Assembly (NCBI GenBank): GCA_002747015.1
Contig: NVXI01000002.1
Location: 28,007 to 80,506 of the forward strand
Reading direction: 5' to 3'
DNA from: Zetaproteobacteria bacterium
GTDB taxonomy: Bacteria; Pseudomonadota; Alphaproteobacteria; Micavibrionales; Micavibrionaceae
DNA: 52,500 nt
Shown here piece after piece: positions 8,676 to 18,118 of the stretch (positions are counted from its first letter, which is position 1; each line of letters opens with the position of its first letter). The notes under the pieces are model-generated. The model was given only the letters and a program-made list of their open reading frames with translations. It searched no databases and was not told the origin of the DNA. The position numbers were made by a program, and so were the translations under genes.

Positions 8676-10052
8676 CTAAAACAAGTCAACACGGACACAA
8701 AGCATGTTTTCCACCAACCTTGCTTTTTCCGATGAAGCAAGAATAATAATGTGATCTTTTGGTAAAATATCCAAGTTATACTTCGGAATAATAACTTCTC
8801 CATCCCGAATAATTGCGCCAATCACAACACCAGAAGGTAATTCCAAATCTTGAATGTTCTTGTTTGCTATGCGTGATGAGTCAGATATCTCAATTTCCAT
8901 TAATTCAAATTCACCATCACGAATATTATGAATACCCTTAATCCGCCCCCTTCGAACATGCTGCATGATATTAGCGACAATGATTGATTTAGGCGACACC
9001 AGCGCGTCAATACCAAGCGGCCCAACCAATGGATAATAAGCATGGTTATTCACCAAAGTAACAACACGTTGGCAGCCATATTGCTTTGCCAGCAAGGAGC
9101 CAAGAATATTACTCTCATCATCATTCATCAAAGCGATATAAGTTTCAGCGGTAGAGACCGATGCCTCCTCCATAATATCGCGTTCTAATGTATTTCCGTT
9201 TAAAATGATTATATTTTCTAATTGCTCACTAAGATATTGCGCGCGCTCCTCATTATGTTCAATGACCTTTAGCTGAAGCCCTGATACTTCCTCTTGCAGT
9301 TTTTTTATTAATGATAGGCCTATATTACCACCGCCAGATATAATAATCCGTCGCGCTTCTTTTTCTAAATGCCCGAAAGCCGCCATAATACGCCGTAAAT
9401 GCTTACTATCCACAACAATATAAGCCTCATCACCGACTTCCAACATATCATCTTCATCTGGAATAATATTCTTCGTTCCCCGCGAGATTGATACGATAGA
9501 GAATGACAAATCAGGGAAAAGCTTATCAAGTTGACAAAGTTGCGTATGTAAAACTGGGCAATCTTCCATGCAAACAACGCCTATTAAATACGCCTTCCCA
9601 TCCGCAAGACGAAGCGCAGTTGTTGTTCCTGGAATTGCTAATTTTTGCACAATGTTTTGGGCAACCAACGTTTCAGGAGAAATAATCACATCAATAGGCA
9701 TATGCGCACGACTAAACAGGTTTGACCATGATGGATCAAGGTAAGCCTGTCGACGGATACGTGCTATTTTTTTAGGTATACCAAATAAAGAGTGCCCAAT
9801 CTGGCACGCAATCATATTGATTTCATCATTTTCTGTCACGGCTATAATCAGGTCGCAATCATTTGCACCTGCTGCGTTCAATACATCAGGATCAGATGCA
9901 TGTCCTGCAACCGTATTAACATCCATAAAACTATGAAGTTGTGCCAACACATTGCTATCAGGATCGATAACGGTTACGTCATTATCTTCTTTTGATAGAT
10001 ATGCAGCAATACTTGAGCCAACTAAATCAGCACCACAAATAATAACTCTCAT
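8676..10052 (-). CDS. trkA: Trk potassium uptake regulatory subunit TrkA
   Basis: TrkA is the cytoplasmic NAD(H)-binding gating ring of the Trk potassium transporter. The 458-residue product has the duplicated RCK architecture: a Rossmann fold at residues 1-130 (CGADLVGSSIAAYL), a first RCK-C domain, a second Rossmann fold near residue 235 (SGGGNIGLSLIKKL) and a second RCK-C domain at the end. The membrane partner TrkH is not in the window. The ntrY-ntrX-trkA-hfq-hflX order is a recurrent alphaproteobacterial arrangement. Confidence 0.95.
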   Translation of the reverse strand: MRVIICGADLVGSSIAAYLSKEDNDVTVIDPDSNVLAQLHSFMDVNTVAGHASDPDVLNAAGANDCDLIIAVTENDEINMIACQIGHSLFGIPKKIARIRRQAYLDPSWSNLFSRAHMPIDVIISPETLVAQNIVQKLAIPGTTTALRLADGKAYLIGVVCMEDCPVLHTQLCQLDKLFPDLSFSIVSISRGTKNIIPDEDDMLEVGDEAYIVVDSKHLRRIMAAFGHLEKEARRIIISGGGNIGLSLIKKLQEEVSGLQLKVIEHNEERAQYLSEQLENIIILNGNTLERDIMEEASVSTAETYIALMNDDESNILGSLLAKQYGCQRVVTLVNNHAYYPLVGPLGIDALVSPKSIIVANIMQHVRRGRIKGIHNIRDGEFELMEIEISDSSRIANKNIQDLELPSGVVIGAIIRDGEVIIPKYNLDILPKDHIIILASSEKARLVENMLCVRVDLF

Positions 10053-10113
10053 AACTTTTCTCTCATGTGCAAGGTTTTGGAATATACCAGAATTTTACTT
10101 GAAAAGCAGTGTA

Positions 10114-11484
10114 CTATGCCACGTTTTGTTTATCATTAGAAAAAACATCAAGTGACTTTAATTTTCTATGCAAGGCAGAACGCTCCATACCGACAAATTC
10201 TGCTGTTTTAGAAATATTACCATCGAATTTGTTCACCTGCGCCAATAGATAGTGCCTCTCGAAGCATTCCCTAGCCTCACGCAATCCCATCTGTAATGTT
10301 ATGTCGACAAAGGTCAAAATATCTTCTTCGCTTTGGTTCTCACTACTTTTTCCACTAAATTCAGGTGGCAGCTGATCGATATCAATGAGCTTGTCTGTAT
10401 TCTCGTTCATAATAGATATCCACTCCAGAACATTATGCAATTGCTTTATATTACCTGGCCATTCATAAACACGAAGCTTTGACAAAGCGAGGTCAGAAAA
10501 AGAAAAAGGCGAATAATGTGCAATAATCTCAACAATATCCTGTTTTCTTTCACGTAAGGGCGGCATATGCACTGGAACAACATTTAGCCGATAGTATAAA
10601 TCCTCACGAAAGTCTCCGCTGCTCAGCTTTTGATCAACATCTGTACTGGTTGTTGCAATAATTCGAATGTCAGCAGGAATTTTATGATTTGATCCTATTT
10701 TATGATAGGATGCGTCTTGTAAAAAATTCAATATTTTACCTTGCGTTTCAACAGGTAAGCTCATCACTTCATCAAGCAACAGAGTCCCGCCATCTACAAG
10801 CTCTAAGAGACCAGATCTTGTACCTTTACCTTGGTTATTTTGAACTGTTCCAAATAATTCTATTTCAAGTTTTTCATAATCCATACTCACACAGTTTAAG
10901 ACCATAAACGGCATAGCTGCACGGGCGGACTTTTCATGTATGTATTGCGCCGAAATATTTTTTCCACTGCCTGCTTCGCCTGTAATTAGAATACGGCTAT
11001 TCGTTGAGGCCACTTTATCTAATAATTGCCGAGTATAATCTGGGATTTCCGCGAAAAAACTCTGCCCTCGCTGCGCAGTGTGTTGCTTTAATTCTTTATT
11101 CTGCTGCTTCAATGTTGCATTTTCCAATGCGCGGTGAATCATAAGCAAGAGCCGGTCACTTTGAAATGGCTTTTCAATAAAATCATACGCGCCAAGCTTT
11201 ATGGCAGAAACAGCCGTTTCAACCGTTCCATGCCCACTAATCATAATAAAAGGTAAAATTGGATATGCCTTTTTAATCGTCTTTAATATCCTAATGCCAT
11301 CATCCTGGCTTCCTTGCAACCATATGTCTTGAATAATAAGATCCGGCGCATCATTCTCAATGATTGCATAGGCATCTTCGCTATTATGTGCGGTTAAGGC
11401 AGTATAGCCCTCATCCTCAAGCAGCCCTTGTATCAACATACAAATGTCTTTTTCGTCATCAATAATCAATATTGTTTCATGCAT
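10114..11484 (-). CDS. ntrX: Response regulator NtrX (NtrC family)
   Basis: The 456-residue regulator has a receiver domain (phospho-acceptor Asp53 in DLIIQDIWL, Lys in FIEKPF near 105), an AAA+ domain with Walker A GEAGSGKN (169-176) and Walker B LLLDEV (235-240), and a C-terminal Fis-type helix-turn-helix. The sigma-54 contact loop, which reads GAFTGA in true sigma-54 activators, is replaced by a shorter, unrelated stretch (FGTVQNNQGKGTR, 211-223). It therefore probably does not drive sigma-54 open-complex formation. NtrYX responds to redox and nitrogen-related cues in relatives. It overlaps the ntrY stop by eight bases, so the pair is co-translated. Confidence 0.95.
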   Translation of the reverse strand: MHETILIIDDEKDICMLIQGLLEDEGYTALTAHNSEDAYAIIENDAPDLIIQDIWLQGSQDDGIRILKTIKKAYPILPFIMISGHGTVETAVSAIKLGAYDFIEKPFQSDRLLLMIHRALENATLKQQNKELKQHTAQRGQSFFAEIPDYTRQLLDKVASTNSRILITGEAGSGKNISAQYIHEKSARAAMPFMVLNCVSMDYEKLEIELFGTVQNNQGKGTRSGLLELVDGGTLLLDEVMSLPVETQGKILNFLQDASYHKIGSNHKIPADIRIIATTSTDVDQKLSSGDFREDLYYRLNVVPVHMPPLRERKQDIVEIIAHYSPFSFSDLALSKLRVYEWPGNIKQLHNVLEWISIMNENTDKLIDIDQLPPEFSGKSSENQSEEDILTFVDITLQMGLREARECFERHYLLAQVNKFDGNISKTAEFVGMERSALHRKLKSLDVFSNDKQNVA

Positions 11485-13741
11485 CTTTTATTTTATCCTT
11501 TGACGATATATGTAACTCTGGGAATATTAAAACAACGCAAGCGCCCCCCTTATCTTGCCAGTTAGAGTATGTTGAAAGCCATTTGGGGCTACCCAGAAAT
11601 ATATCACCACTATGATCTTCCATAATTTTCTTCACGATAGCAAGTCCAAGGCCGGTGCCTTTGTGTTTGTGCGTAATATATGGCTCCATCAACTTTGATG
11701 GTTCTTCGTTCTTAGGAAATCCTACGCCATTGTCTGTAATTGCGACAAAAACCTCATCTTTATTGTGCTGACCAATTAGAATATCTATTTCTCCAATATT
11801 TTGTACATTATTGCCTTGAACCTCACCATATTTTTCATCAATAGAATCAACTGCATTCTGTAACAAATTGGTTACAACTTGACGAAGCTGCTGTGCATCA
11901 AAGCTCACGATACGATCCTCATCACTTTTGATAAGGTTAAAACGTATATGCGCATGTGCCTGCTTTGACAGAACAATAGATTCTTCAATATGCTTACTTA
12001 GAACTCCTACCTTCAACACTGGGCTTGGCATACGGGCAAAAGAAGAAAACTCATCAACCATACGGCCAATATCCCCGACATGTTTTATAATAGTGTCAGT
12101 GCATTGCTCAAAAGTATCAGGATCACTTGTTATCTCTTTAAGGTATTTTCGCTTTAAACGTTCGGCAGATAACTGAATCGGCGTTAAAGGGTTTTTAATT
12201 TCATGTGCAATTCGGCGCGCAACATCAGACCATGCAGCTTTCCTTTGTGCAGCTTGTAGCTCTGTAATATCGTCAAAAGTAATAATAAGGCCGCTGGTAT
12301 TTTCCTCTAATTGCTCAATTACAATGTTAAACAAAAAGCGTCGCTGATTACCATTGCTTGATAAAACTTGGATTTCTTCCTGTACTGCTTTCTTAGGACT
12401 ACGGGCAACTTTATCCAAAGTGTCTTTTAGCTCTGGTAGCACCTCCAAAATATAACGCCCCGTTATTTCCGGTAACTCCTTATCAAGCAAGTTCATAGCA
12501 GAATGGTTGGCAAGATTAATATTCCCATTATCATCAACACCAATAACACCGGAGGATACACCCGCCAAAACAGTTTCGGTTAAACGTCTTTTTCTATCAA
12601 TTTGCCGATTAGCTTCAATCAATTCATCCCTTTGGTTTTGAATTTGTTGCGTCATCCTGTTAAATGCGCGCGCCAAATATTCAAACTCCTCCAGTCGTTT
12701 TGCATTCGGTATACGTGAGGTAAAATCCCCTGCTCTCACACGGTCCGCAGCATTTATTAACTCCCCAATAGGATTAACGAGTTGGCGCGCCAATAACAGC
12801 CCCGACCAAATAGCAGCAAGCAACAACAGCAATCCAACAACAATAAAAATCATTGTCACCGTTATTTGCATGCCAGAATATCTTGCCTGCAAATTATCAT
12901 AATCTTCGATCGCCAGTTTAGCCGCATTTAGATGAGATAAAACTTTTGGATCAACCATACGCCCAACAAATAAATAGGCATTAACCATATTATTCAGCTT
13001 AACCAAGGCCCGAACCCGATCCTGATCCTCACCCATGGTTAAAATAACATCACCCTGGTCTGCTTGAGCCAGCATATAATCAGGCGGCGTTTCATATTCA
13101 AGCGCAAAAGTAAGAGAAGAACGCGCCAGAACATGACCCTTTTTATCTATTACGATAGCTTCCGAAAGATTTCTAAAAAATGATTGTGTGTCCATCGCCT
13201 TGGCAAACATCTTCTGATCAAGCATTAGAATACCCGCCTGTCGGTCAAGATCATTCGCCATCGCCAACGTATCCGCACGAATAACCCTCTTATGTTCTTC
13301 CAGATACGATTCTGCAACGGCTTGAGATTCATGAATTGCCGTTTGTACACGTTGGGAAAACCATGCCTCTATACCAAAATGAAAGAAAAAAGCCGAGAAA
13401 ACTGTCATCAATATAGTGGGCACTGCAACTAGTAGACTAAAGATATAAACGAGGCGCACATGCAAATGAGAGCCCGCAATTCCACGCTTTTTTCCACTCC
13501 ACACGCTAACAATGCGTCGCGCGATCAGCGATACCAACAACAATAAAATAATGAGGTCAATATTCAATAATGTAATGACTAAATCAGGATCATTTCCAAA
13601 TGGCGGTGTTTTCGTTAAAGCAGCATAAGTCACGAACCCGCTTACAATCGAAGCAATAACCAGTAATATACCGACCTTAGTACGCCATGATCTATATTTT
13701 AGACGAGAAAAATGCATACCAGAAAATGCTTTGAAAACCAT
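11477..13741 (-). CDS. ntrY: Sensor histidine kinase NtrY
   Basis: This 754-residue membrane kinase phosphorylates NtrX. In order it has two N-terminal transmembrane helices, a third, a long periplasmic sensor region, a further transmembrane helix, a HAMP linker (RVRAGDFTSRIPN), a PAS domain, and the HisKA phosphorylation box ARRIAHEIKNPLTPIQLSAE. The HATPase domain follows, with N box NLLQNAVDSI, G1 DNGVGFP and G2 GTGLGLAIVKKI. The frame is open for 59 more codons upstream, but those would run into the divergent ispDF promoter region, and 754 residues is near the family length. ATG 13741 is my choice; TTG 13750, with GGGAA before it, is a close alternative. Confidence 0.93.
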   Translation of the reverse strand: MVFKAFSGMHFSRLKYRSWRTKVGILLVIASIVSGFVTYAALTKTPPFGNDPDLVITLLNIDLIILLLLVSLIARRIVSVWSGKKRGIAGSHLHVRLVYIFSLLVAVPTILMTVFSAFFFHFGIEAWFSQRVQTAIHESQAVAESYLEEHKRVIRADTLAMANDLDRQAGILMLDQKMFAKAMDTQSFFRNLSEAIVIDKKGHVLARSSLTFALEYETPPDYMLAQADQGDVILTMGEDQDRVRALVKLNNMVNAYLFVGRMVDPKVLSHLNAAKLAIEDYDNLQARYSGMQITVTMIFIVVGLLLLLAAIWSGLLLARQLVNPIGELINAADRVRAGDFTSRIPNAKRLEEFEYLARAFNRMTQQIQNQRDELIEANRQIDRKRRLTETVLAGVSSGVIGVDDNGNINLANHSAMNLLDKELPEITGRYILEVLPELKDTLDKVARSPKKAVQEEIQVLSSNGNQRRFLFNIVIEQLEENTSGLIITFDDITELQAAQRKAAWSDVARRIAHEIKNPLTPIQLSAERLKRKYLKEITSDPDTFEQCTDTIIKHVGDIGRMVDEFSSFARMPSPVLKVGVLSKHIEESIVLSKQAHAHIRFNLIKSDEDRIVSFDAQQLRQVVTNLLQNAVDSIDEKYGEVQGNNVQNIGEIDILIGQHNKDEVFVAITDNGVGFPKNEEPSKLMEPYITHKHKGTGLGLAIVKKIMEDHSGDIFLGSPKWLSTYSNWQDKGGACVVLIFPELHISSKDKIKDA

Positions 13742-13809
13742 CTCTTTCAATGTGAGGCGGTTTCCCTGTATTTCACGGTCTACTATCTCGCCTGAATTTT
13801 TTATGTGTA

Positions 13810-13838
13810 TTGACAAAAGTGATCCTGCTATAAGTAAT
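13810..13838 (+). promoter_or_regulatory. Candidate sigma-70 promoter for ispDF
   Basis: A consensus -35 TTGACA (13810-13815) is followed after 17 bases by AGTAAT (13833-13838), which matches four of six -10 positions. A perfect TATAAT also lies at 13857-13862, without a good -35. Both are in the roughly 200-base divergent gap between ntrY and ispDF, upstream of ATG 13942. Confidence 0.3.
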
Positions 13839-13941
13839 TTTGTGTATATACGCACATATAATGGTGTTGCATTTTTACAACGCATTACATAGAAAAACAA
13901 CAAAATTCGGTGTTTCAAAGGTCTCTAAGGTATATCATTCC

Positions 13942-15138
13942 ATGCAGTCTACTCAAAATTATAGTGTTATTATTGTTTCCGCTGGCAATGGCACACGCGT
14001 AGGTGGACAAATACCTAAACAATATTTGGATATTTGCGGGCGTTCTATTCTACGCCATACTCTTGATATATTTATTAAAATGGATATTTTCAAAGATATC
14101 TGTGTTGTTATCAATCCCGATCACAAAGATTTATTTGATCAGGCCACTCAGGGACTGGAAAATGTAAGTTTTTGCTTTGGAGGAGAGGATAGAAAAGATA
14201 GTGTTTACAGCGGAATAAAGTATTTATCTAATCTAAAAAATGAAGATTTCATTTTGGTTCATGATGCGGCGCGTCCCTTGGTGCAAGACAGTGATATACA
14301 CAATCTTCTCAACGCCATGAAAGAGCACAAGGCCGCAAGCCTAGCCCACCCTGTGGTAGATAGCCTAAGCCATTGCGATCAGGAACATTTCACGACCTCT
14401 CGCATTTCTCGTAAAGATTTATGGAGTATCCAAACCCCACAAGCCTTTCACTATGGCATACTTAAACAAGCGCACGATCAATGCGACAATAAGGATTATA
14501 CCGATGATACATCCCTCGTATTCGCGATTGATGTCCCCGTAAAGTTTATCCAGAGCAGTAAAAATAATTTTAAAATCACAGTCGCTGAGGATTTAATATT
14601 GGCAGAACATATTTTATCAACAAAGTTATCCAAAGAAATACGCACAGGCCTAGGCTTTGACGTACATGCATTCGATAATGAACAAGAGAATATCTCCCAC
14701 GTACGCCTATGCGGTGTGGACATTGCCCATAATCGTAAGTTGAAAGGACATTCTGATGCAGATGTTGGCTTACATGCTTTAACAGATGCAATATTAGGGG
14801 CAATTGGCGAAGGTGATATCGGTGTGCATTTCCCACCTAGTAATATGGACTTTAAAGACATGGATAGCGCGATCTTTTTAAAGCATGCGATGACGTTGCT
14901 CCGTGAAAAAGAGGGCACGTTGATTAATGCCGATATAACCTTGATTTGTGAACGCCCGAAGATCGGTGCCTATCGCGAGGAAATCATTACGCGCGTTGCC
15001 GAAATCCTTGATGTATCAATCAAAAGGATCAACATTAAGGCCACAACATCTGAGAAGCTGGGCTTTATCGGACGTGAGGAAGGGATCGCCGCGCAAGCCG
15101 TCGTTTCCATCTCAATGCCATCTTTAAACGAGGATTAA
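13942..15138 (+). CDS. ispDF: Bifunctional IspD/IspF (MEP cytidylyltransferase / MECDP synthase)
   Basis: The 398-residue fusion performs two steps of the MEP isoprenoid pathway. The N-terminal IspD domain (about 1-230) shows SAGNGTRVGGQIPKQY, the CTP-binding loop, and DAARPLV. The C-terminal IspF domain begins near residue 235 with GFDVHAF (metal ligands Asp and His) and continues GHSDADVGLHALTDA and GEGDIGVHFP. The frame is open upstream of 13942, but ATG 13942 places the IspD domain at the expected distance and has AAGG 11 bases before it. It heads ispDF-pgpA-cinA. In many alphaproteobacteria dusB-ntrB-ntrC lies on its other side; here ntrY does. Confidence 0.96.
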   Translation: MQSTQNYSVIIVSAGNGTRVGGQIPKQYLDICGRSILRHTLDIFIKMDIFKDICVVINPDHKDLFDQATQGLENVSFCFGGEDRKDSVYSGIKYLSNLKNEDFILVHDAARPLVQDSDIHNLLNAMKEHKAASLAHPVVDSLSHCDQEHFTTSRISRKDLWSIQTPQAFHYGILKQAHDQCDNKDYTDDTSLVFAIDVPVKFIQSSKNNFKITVAEDLILAEHILSTKLSKEIRTGLGFDVHAFDNEQENISHVRLCGVDIAHNRKLKGHSDADVGLHALTDAILGAIGEGDIGVHFPPSNMDFKDMDSAIFLKHAMTLLREKEGTLINADITLICERPKIGAYREEIITRVAEILDVSIKRINIKATTSEKLGFIGREEGIAAQAVVSISMPSLNED

Positions 15139-15144
15139 AAATAC

Positions 15145-15633
15145 ATGAAATTATATTACAAAATCCCAGAAGAGCTAGATAAGAAAGAGCCATCTGTATG
15201 GTTGGCCAGCTGGTTTGGCTGTGGGTTCATCAACCCTGCCCCAGGAACATGGGGAAGTTTGGGCGCATTACCTTTTGGCATTATCCTATACATGTTTGGT
15301 GGGGCATTTGGCCTTGCCATAGCGGCCTTTATCATCACGCTGATTGGCCTGTGGTCTGCCGATAGGTTCGATAAAGCAATGGATGGGCATGATTCCAAAA
15401 TGATTGTGATTGATGAAGTTGCCGGTCAATGGATTGCCCTTATCCCTGCTGCTCTTAACCCTGCTCTTATATTGATTGCCTTTATTTGTTTTCGGTTTTT
15501 TGATATCCTAAAACCATGGCCAATTAGTTTCTTCGATCAAAAAATACCAGGTGCGATCGGGGTTATGGGCGATGATATCATCGCAGGACTATTTGCTGCT
15601 ATTTGTGTCATTGGGGCAGCGCAATTTATATAG
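15145..15633 (+). CDS. pgpA: Phosphatidylglycerophosphatase A
   Basis: PgpA dephosphorylates phosphatidylglycerophosphate to phosphatidylglycerol in the inner membrane. The 162-residue protein has the hallmark segment FINPAPGTWGSLGALPFG (34-51), the acidic pair in IDEVAGQWI and three to four hydrophobic helices. It begins six bases after ispDF, whose end supplies GAGGATTAAA as ribosome-binding site, so it is in the same operon. Confidence 0.94.
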   Translation: MKLYYKIPEELDKKEPSVWLASWFGCGFINPAPGTWGSLGALPFGIILYMFGGAFGLAIAAFIITLIGLWSADRFDKAMDGHDSKMIVIDEVAGQWIALIPAALNPALILIAFICFRFFDILKPWPISFFDQKIPGAIGVMGDDIIAGLFAAICVIGAAQFI

Positions 15634-15642
15634 GATAAATCT

Positions 15643-16122
15643 ATGGATAACCTTGTTGATACATTAAGCAAAGCCCTTCTTGAAAAGGAATTGAAGCTTG
15701 TGACCGCTGAAAGCTGTACAGGCGGAATGATTAGCGTTGCCATGACTGGGCGCGCGGGATCATCCGCAGTATTTGATCGTGGATTTGTAACCTATTCCAA
15801 CACGTCAAAGCAAGAAAATCTCAATGTATCACCTAATATATTAAACAATTATGGCGCGGTCAGCGTGCAATGCGCAGATGCTATGGCGATTGGTGCACTA
15901 AAAAATAGTAAGGCAGATATCTCTGTATCCGTAACAGGAATTGCAGGCCCAGGTGGCGGATCGGATGAAAAACCCGTTGGCCTTGTTTATATTGGAGTCG
16001 GCATGATGGGTAAAGAACCACAAGTCACGACATGTCATTTTTCAGGTGATCGTCATGACATTCGTCAACAAACATGTAAAAGGGCGCTAAGTCTTTTGGT
16101 TGAGACCGTTAACACCATATAA
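15643..16122 (+). CDS. pncC: CinA-family nicotinamide-nucleotide amidase (PncC)
   Basis: This 159-residue protein is the stand-alone C-terminal domain of CinA, which deamidates nicotinamide mononucleotide in pyridine nucleotide recycling. Visible motifs are TAESCTGGMIS (18-28), the YSN segment FVTYSNTSK and GIAGPGGGSDEKPVGLVY. The N-terminal CinA (MoaB-like) domain is absent, as in many proteobacteria. Its last 36 bases overlap the 3' end of the convergent ratA. Confidence 0.93.
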   Translation: MDNLVDTLSKALLEKELKLVTAESCTGGMISVAMTGRAGSSAVFDRGFVTYSNTSKQENLNVSPNILNNYGAVSVQCADAMAIGALKNSKADISVSVTGIAGPGGGSDEKPVGLVYIGVGMMGKEPQVTTCHFSGDRHDIRQQTCKRALSLLVETVNTI

Positions 16123-16545
16123 TTGCCGCGCGCGCGCCTCGAAGGCACCGACCATACGCTGCATCACTTCTGTAAAAAAAGCTCCAATAAGATTTTGCAA
16201 CAATCTATTTTTAAACTCAAAATCAACAAAAAAATCAATGGTACATGATCCATCTTCTTCTCTGATGAATTTCCAATGATTGGATAAATACCGCATAGGC
16301 CCTGATAGATATTCAACATGAAGAGCGTCCGGACCATCCAAAACGACTTTTGATCCAAATTTTTCACGTACCATTTTATAACCAATGGTCAGATCCGCAT
16401 AAAAAATATTATCACCTTCACGCTTTGTAATGCGGCTATCAATGCACCATGGCAAAAATTCAGGGTATCGCGCAACATCAGCAACCATCTCAAAGAGTTG
16501 CTCCGGCGTGTAGGGCATATTTCGTTTTTCTGCATGTGTGGTCAT
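16087..16545 (-). CDS. RatA/Coq10-like START-domain protein
   Basis: The 152-residue protein fits the polyketide cyclase/START family that includes mitochondrial Coq10 and bacterial RatA: PYTPEQLFEMVADVARYPEFLPWC at the start and a C-terminal helix FTEVMQRMVGAFEARARQLYG. Coq10 binds ubiquinone and supports its use in respiration; RatA was described as a ribosome-association toxin in E. coli. Adjacency to lipA is a common alphaproteobacterial arrangement. It starts 15 bases after the lipA stop and overlaps cinA tail-to-tail. Confidence 0.88.
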   Translation of the reverse strand: MTTHAEKRNMPYTPEQLFEMVADVARYPEFLPWCIDSRITKREGDNIFYADLTIGYKMVREKFGSKVVLDGPDALHVEYLSGPMRYLSNHWKFIREEDGSCTIDFFVDFEFKNRLLQNLIGAFFTEVMQRMVGAFEARARQLYGVNGLNQKT

Positions 16546-16560
16546 TGGAAATAAATCTAC

Positions 16561-17526
16561 TTACTCTGCCGCGATCGCACCGTACTTCTCTTCACGAGCA
16601 GCTTTCAATTTTTGAAAATCATCACCTGCATGATGCGACGAACGTGTTAATGGCGATGCAGAAACCATTAGAAACCCTTTTCTTTTCGCCATCTTTGTTA
16701 GCTTCTCAAATTCTTCTGGTGTCCACCACTTCATTACTGGAGCATGCTTTGGGGTTGGCTGTAAATACTGTCCAATCGTAATGAACTCTATACGAGCAGC
16801 GCGCATATCATCCATGACTTGCGAAACCTCTTCCATCGTCTCACCAAGCCCAACCATCATACCAGATTTTGTGAATATAGTCGGGTCAACATCCTTAACC
16901 CGTTCAAGCAGGCGAAGAGAGCGGAAATAACGCGCCCCTGGCCTAATGCTCTGATACAAGCGTGGAACAGTCTCCACATTATGATTAAACACATCAGGCT
17001 TCGCCGCAATAACATGGTCAATATCTTTCATATGACCTTTGAAATCACCCGGTAAAATTTCAACAGTTGTTTTGGGTGCCTTCATACGGATCGCCATAAT
17101 AGTCTTGGCGAAGTGATCCGCACCACCATCTTCAAGATCATCACGGTCAACCGCAGTGACAACAACATGCTTTAGACCCATTTGCATAGTTGCCACGCCA
17201 ATACGTAAAGGCTCCAGCTTATCAACTTCATCAGGCTTACCAGTTGCAACATTACAAAACGCACAAGCCCGCGTACACACCTCTCCTAGGATCATAAACG
17301 TCGCATGCTTTTGCTGCCAACACTCACCAATATTTGGGCAACCGGCCTCTTCACATACCGTTGTGAGCCTCTGGCTTCTAACGATATCCAATGTCTCAGA
17401 ATAAACTTTGCCTTGTGGGGCAGGAACTCTAATCCAATCAGGTTTACGCCCAGCAGGTCGATCAGGGTTTTTCTGCTTCTCTGGATGGCGTTTTACCTTA
17501 TCTAATAACTTTGGATTATAAGTCAT
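16561..17526 (-). CDS. lipA: Lipoyl synthase
   Basis: LipA inserts two sulfurs into protein-bound octanoyl chains, here presumably on the E2 and E1-beta lipoyl domains encoded just upstream. Both iron-sulfur clusters are visible: the auxiliary cluster Cys58, Cys63 and Cys69 ([12 protein letters not shown]) and the radical-SAM Cys84, Cys88 and Cys91 (CTRACAFC). The C-terminal RSS cluster ligand motif appears as [12 protein letters not shown]. Length is 321 residues, normal. No lipB is in the window. Confidence 0.97.
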   Translation of the reverse strand: MTYNPKLLDKVKRHPEKQKNPDRPAGRKPDWIRVPAPQGKVYSETLDIVRSQRLTTVCEEAGCPNIGECWQQKHATFMILGEVCTRACAFCNVATGKPDEVDKLEPLRIGVATMQMGLKHVVVTAVDRDDLEDGGADHFAKTIMAIRMKAPKTTVEILPGDFKGHMKDIDHVIAAKPDVFNHNVETVPRLYQSIRPGARYFRSLRLLERVKDVDPTIFTKSGMMVGLGETMEEVSQVMDDMRAARIEFITIGQYLQPTPKHAPVMKWWTPEEFEKLTKMAKRKGFLMVSASPLTRSSHHAGDDFQKLKAAREEKYGAIAAE

Positions 17527-17537
17527 AAATCCTAACC

Positions 17538-18107
17538 CTACCTAATTGCCCGCGCTTTACCATATAATAGCTCTGTTTTACATTCTGTTCCTAAACTTTT
17601 CAAGACTTGATCGATAAGTTTAAATCTCTCGCTGCAAACTGATAATGATTTGAATGGCAAGATTTCCATTCCAGTATATTCTGGCAATGCCTTTGCCTCT
17701 TCCGATAAATTTACCGTTGCCATGAAAAGAGCCGTGTACTCAACCAATGCACTCATTTTATCATCTGAATAATCAATATTCGTGATTGTACGCCTTAGGC
17801 TAGAATCAAACATTTTTCCAGTTTTATCTTTCATATCGGCTACTATTTCATCACGCGTCAGCTCTTCTGTGATAATACGCAAACCTTTATTGGATTTTAT
17901 TTCTTGTTTAACAATCGCCTCTTCAACTGTGTGATATATTGTCAGTTCTATAATTGCATCCATATCCGGCTGCGCTTGCGTATATAACTCCTCCGCTTTA
18001 CTGAACAACTCTTCAATCTCCAAACCCGTTAAGGTCTGGGCATATAGTGGCATTGGTCCAAGTGTCATTGAAATCACAGTAAATAATACAACCTTCGTAA
18101 AACGCAT
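17538..18107 (-). CDS. Exported protein of unknown function
   Basis: I do not recognise this 189-residue protein. It has a clear signal peptide ([21 protein letters not shown], cleavage likely after LYA at residue 23) and a mostly helical, acidic mature part with two cysteines (in SVCSERF and GTECKTE) that could form a disulfide. It is therefore probably periplasmic. AGAAGGAAATATT precedes the ATG, a good ribosome-binding site. It lies 11 bases after the methyltransferase gene and 11 before lipA, so it is likely co-transcribed with them. Confidence 0.8.
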   Translation of the reverse strand: MRFTKVVLFTVISMTLGPMPLYAQTLTGLEIEELFSKAEELYTQAQPDMDAIIELTIYHTVEEAIVKQEIKSNKGLRIITEELTRDEIVADMKDKTGKMFDSSLRRTITNIDYSDDKMSALVEYTALFMATVNLSEEAKALPEYTGMEILPFKSLSVCSERFKLIDQVLKSLGTECKTELLYGKARAIR

Positions 18108-18118
18108 AATATTTCCTT

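Noticed and set aside
11477..13741. NtrY first considered as NtrB
   Set aside because: The multiple N-terminal membrane helices, long periplasmic sensor region and HAMP linker are those of NtrY, and the partner regulator is adjacent as ntrX.
13840..13941. Upstream extensions of both ispDF and ntrY, which would overlap each other head to head
   Set aside because: The extra residues match neither family, and the region is needed for two divergent promoters.
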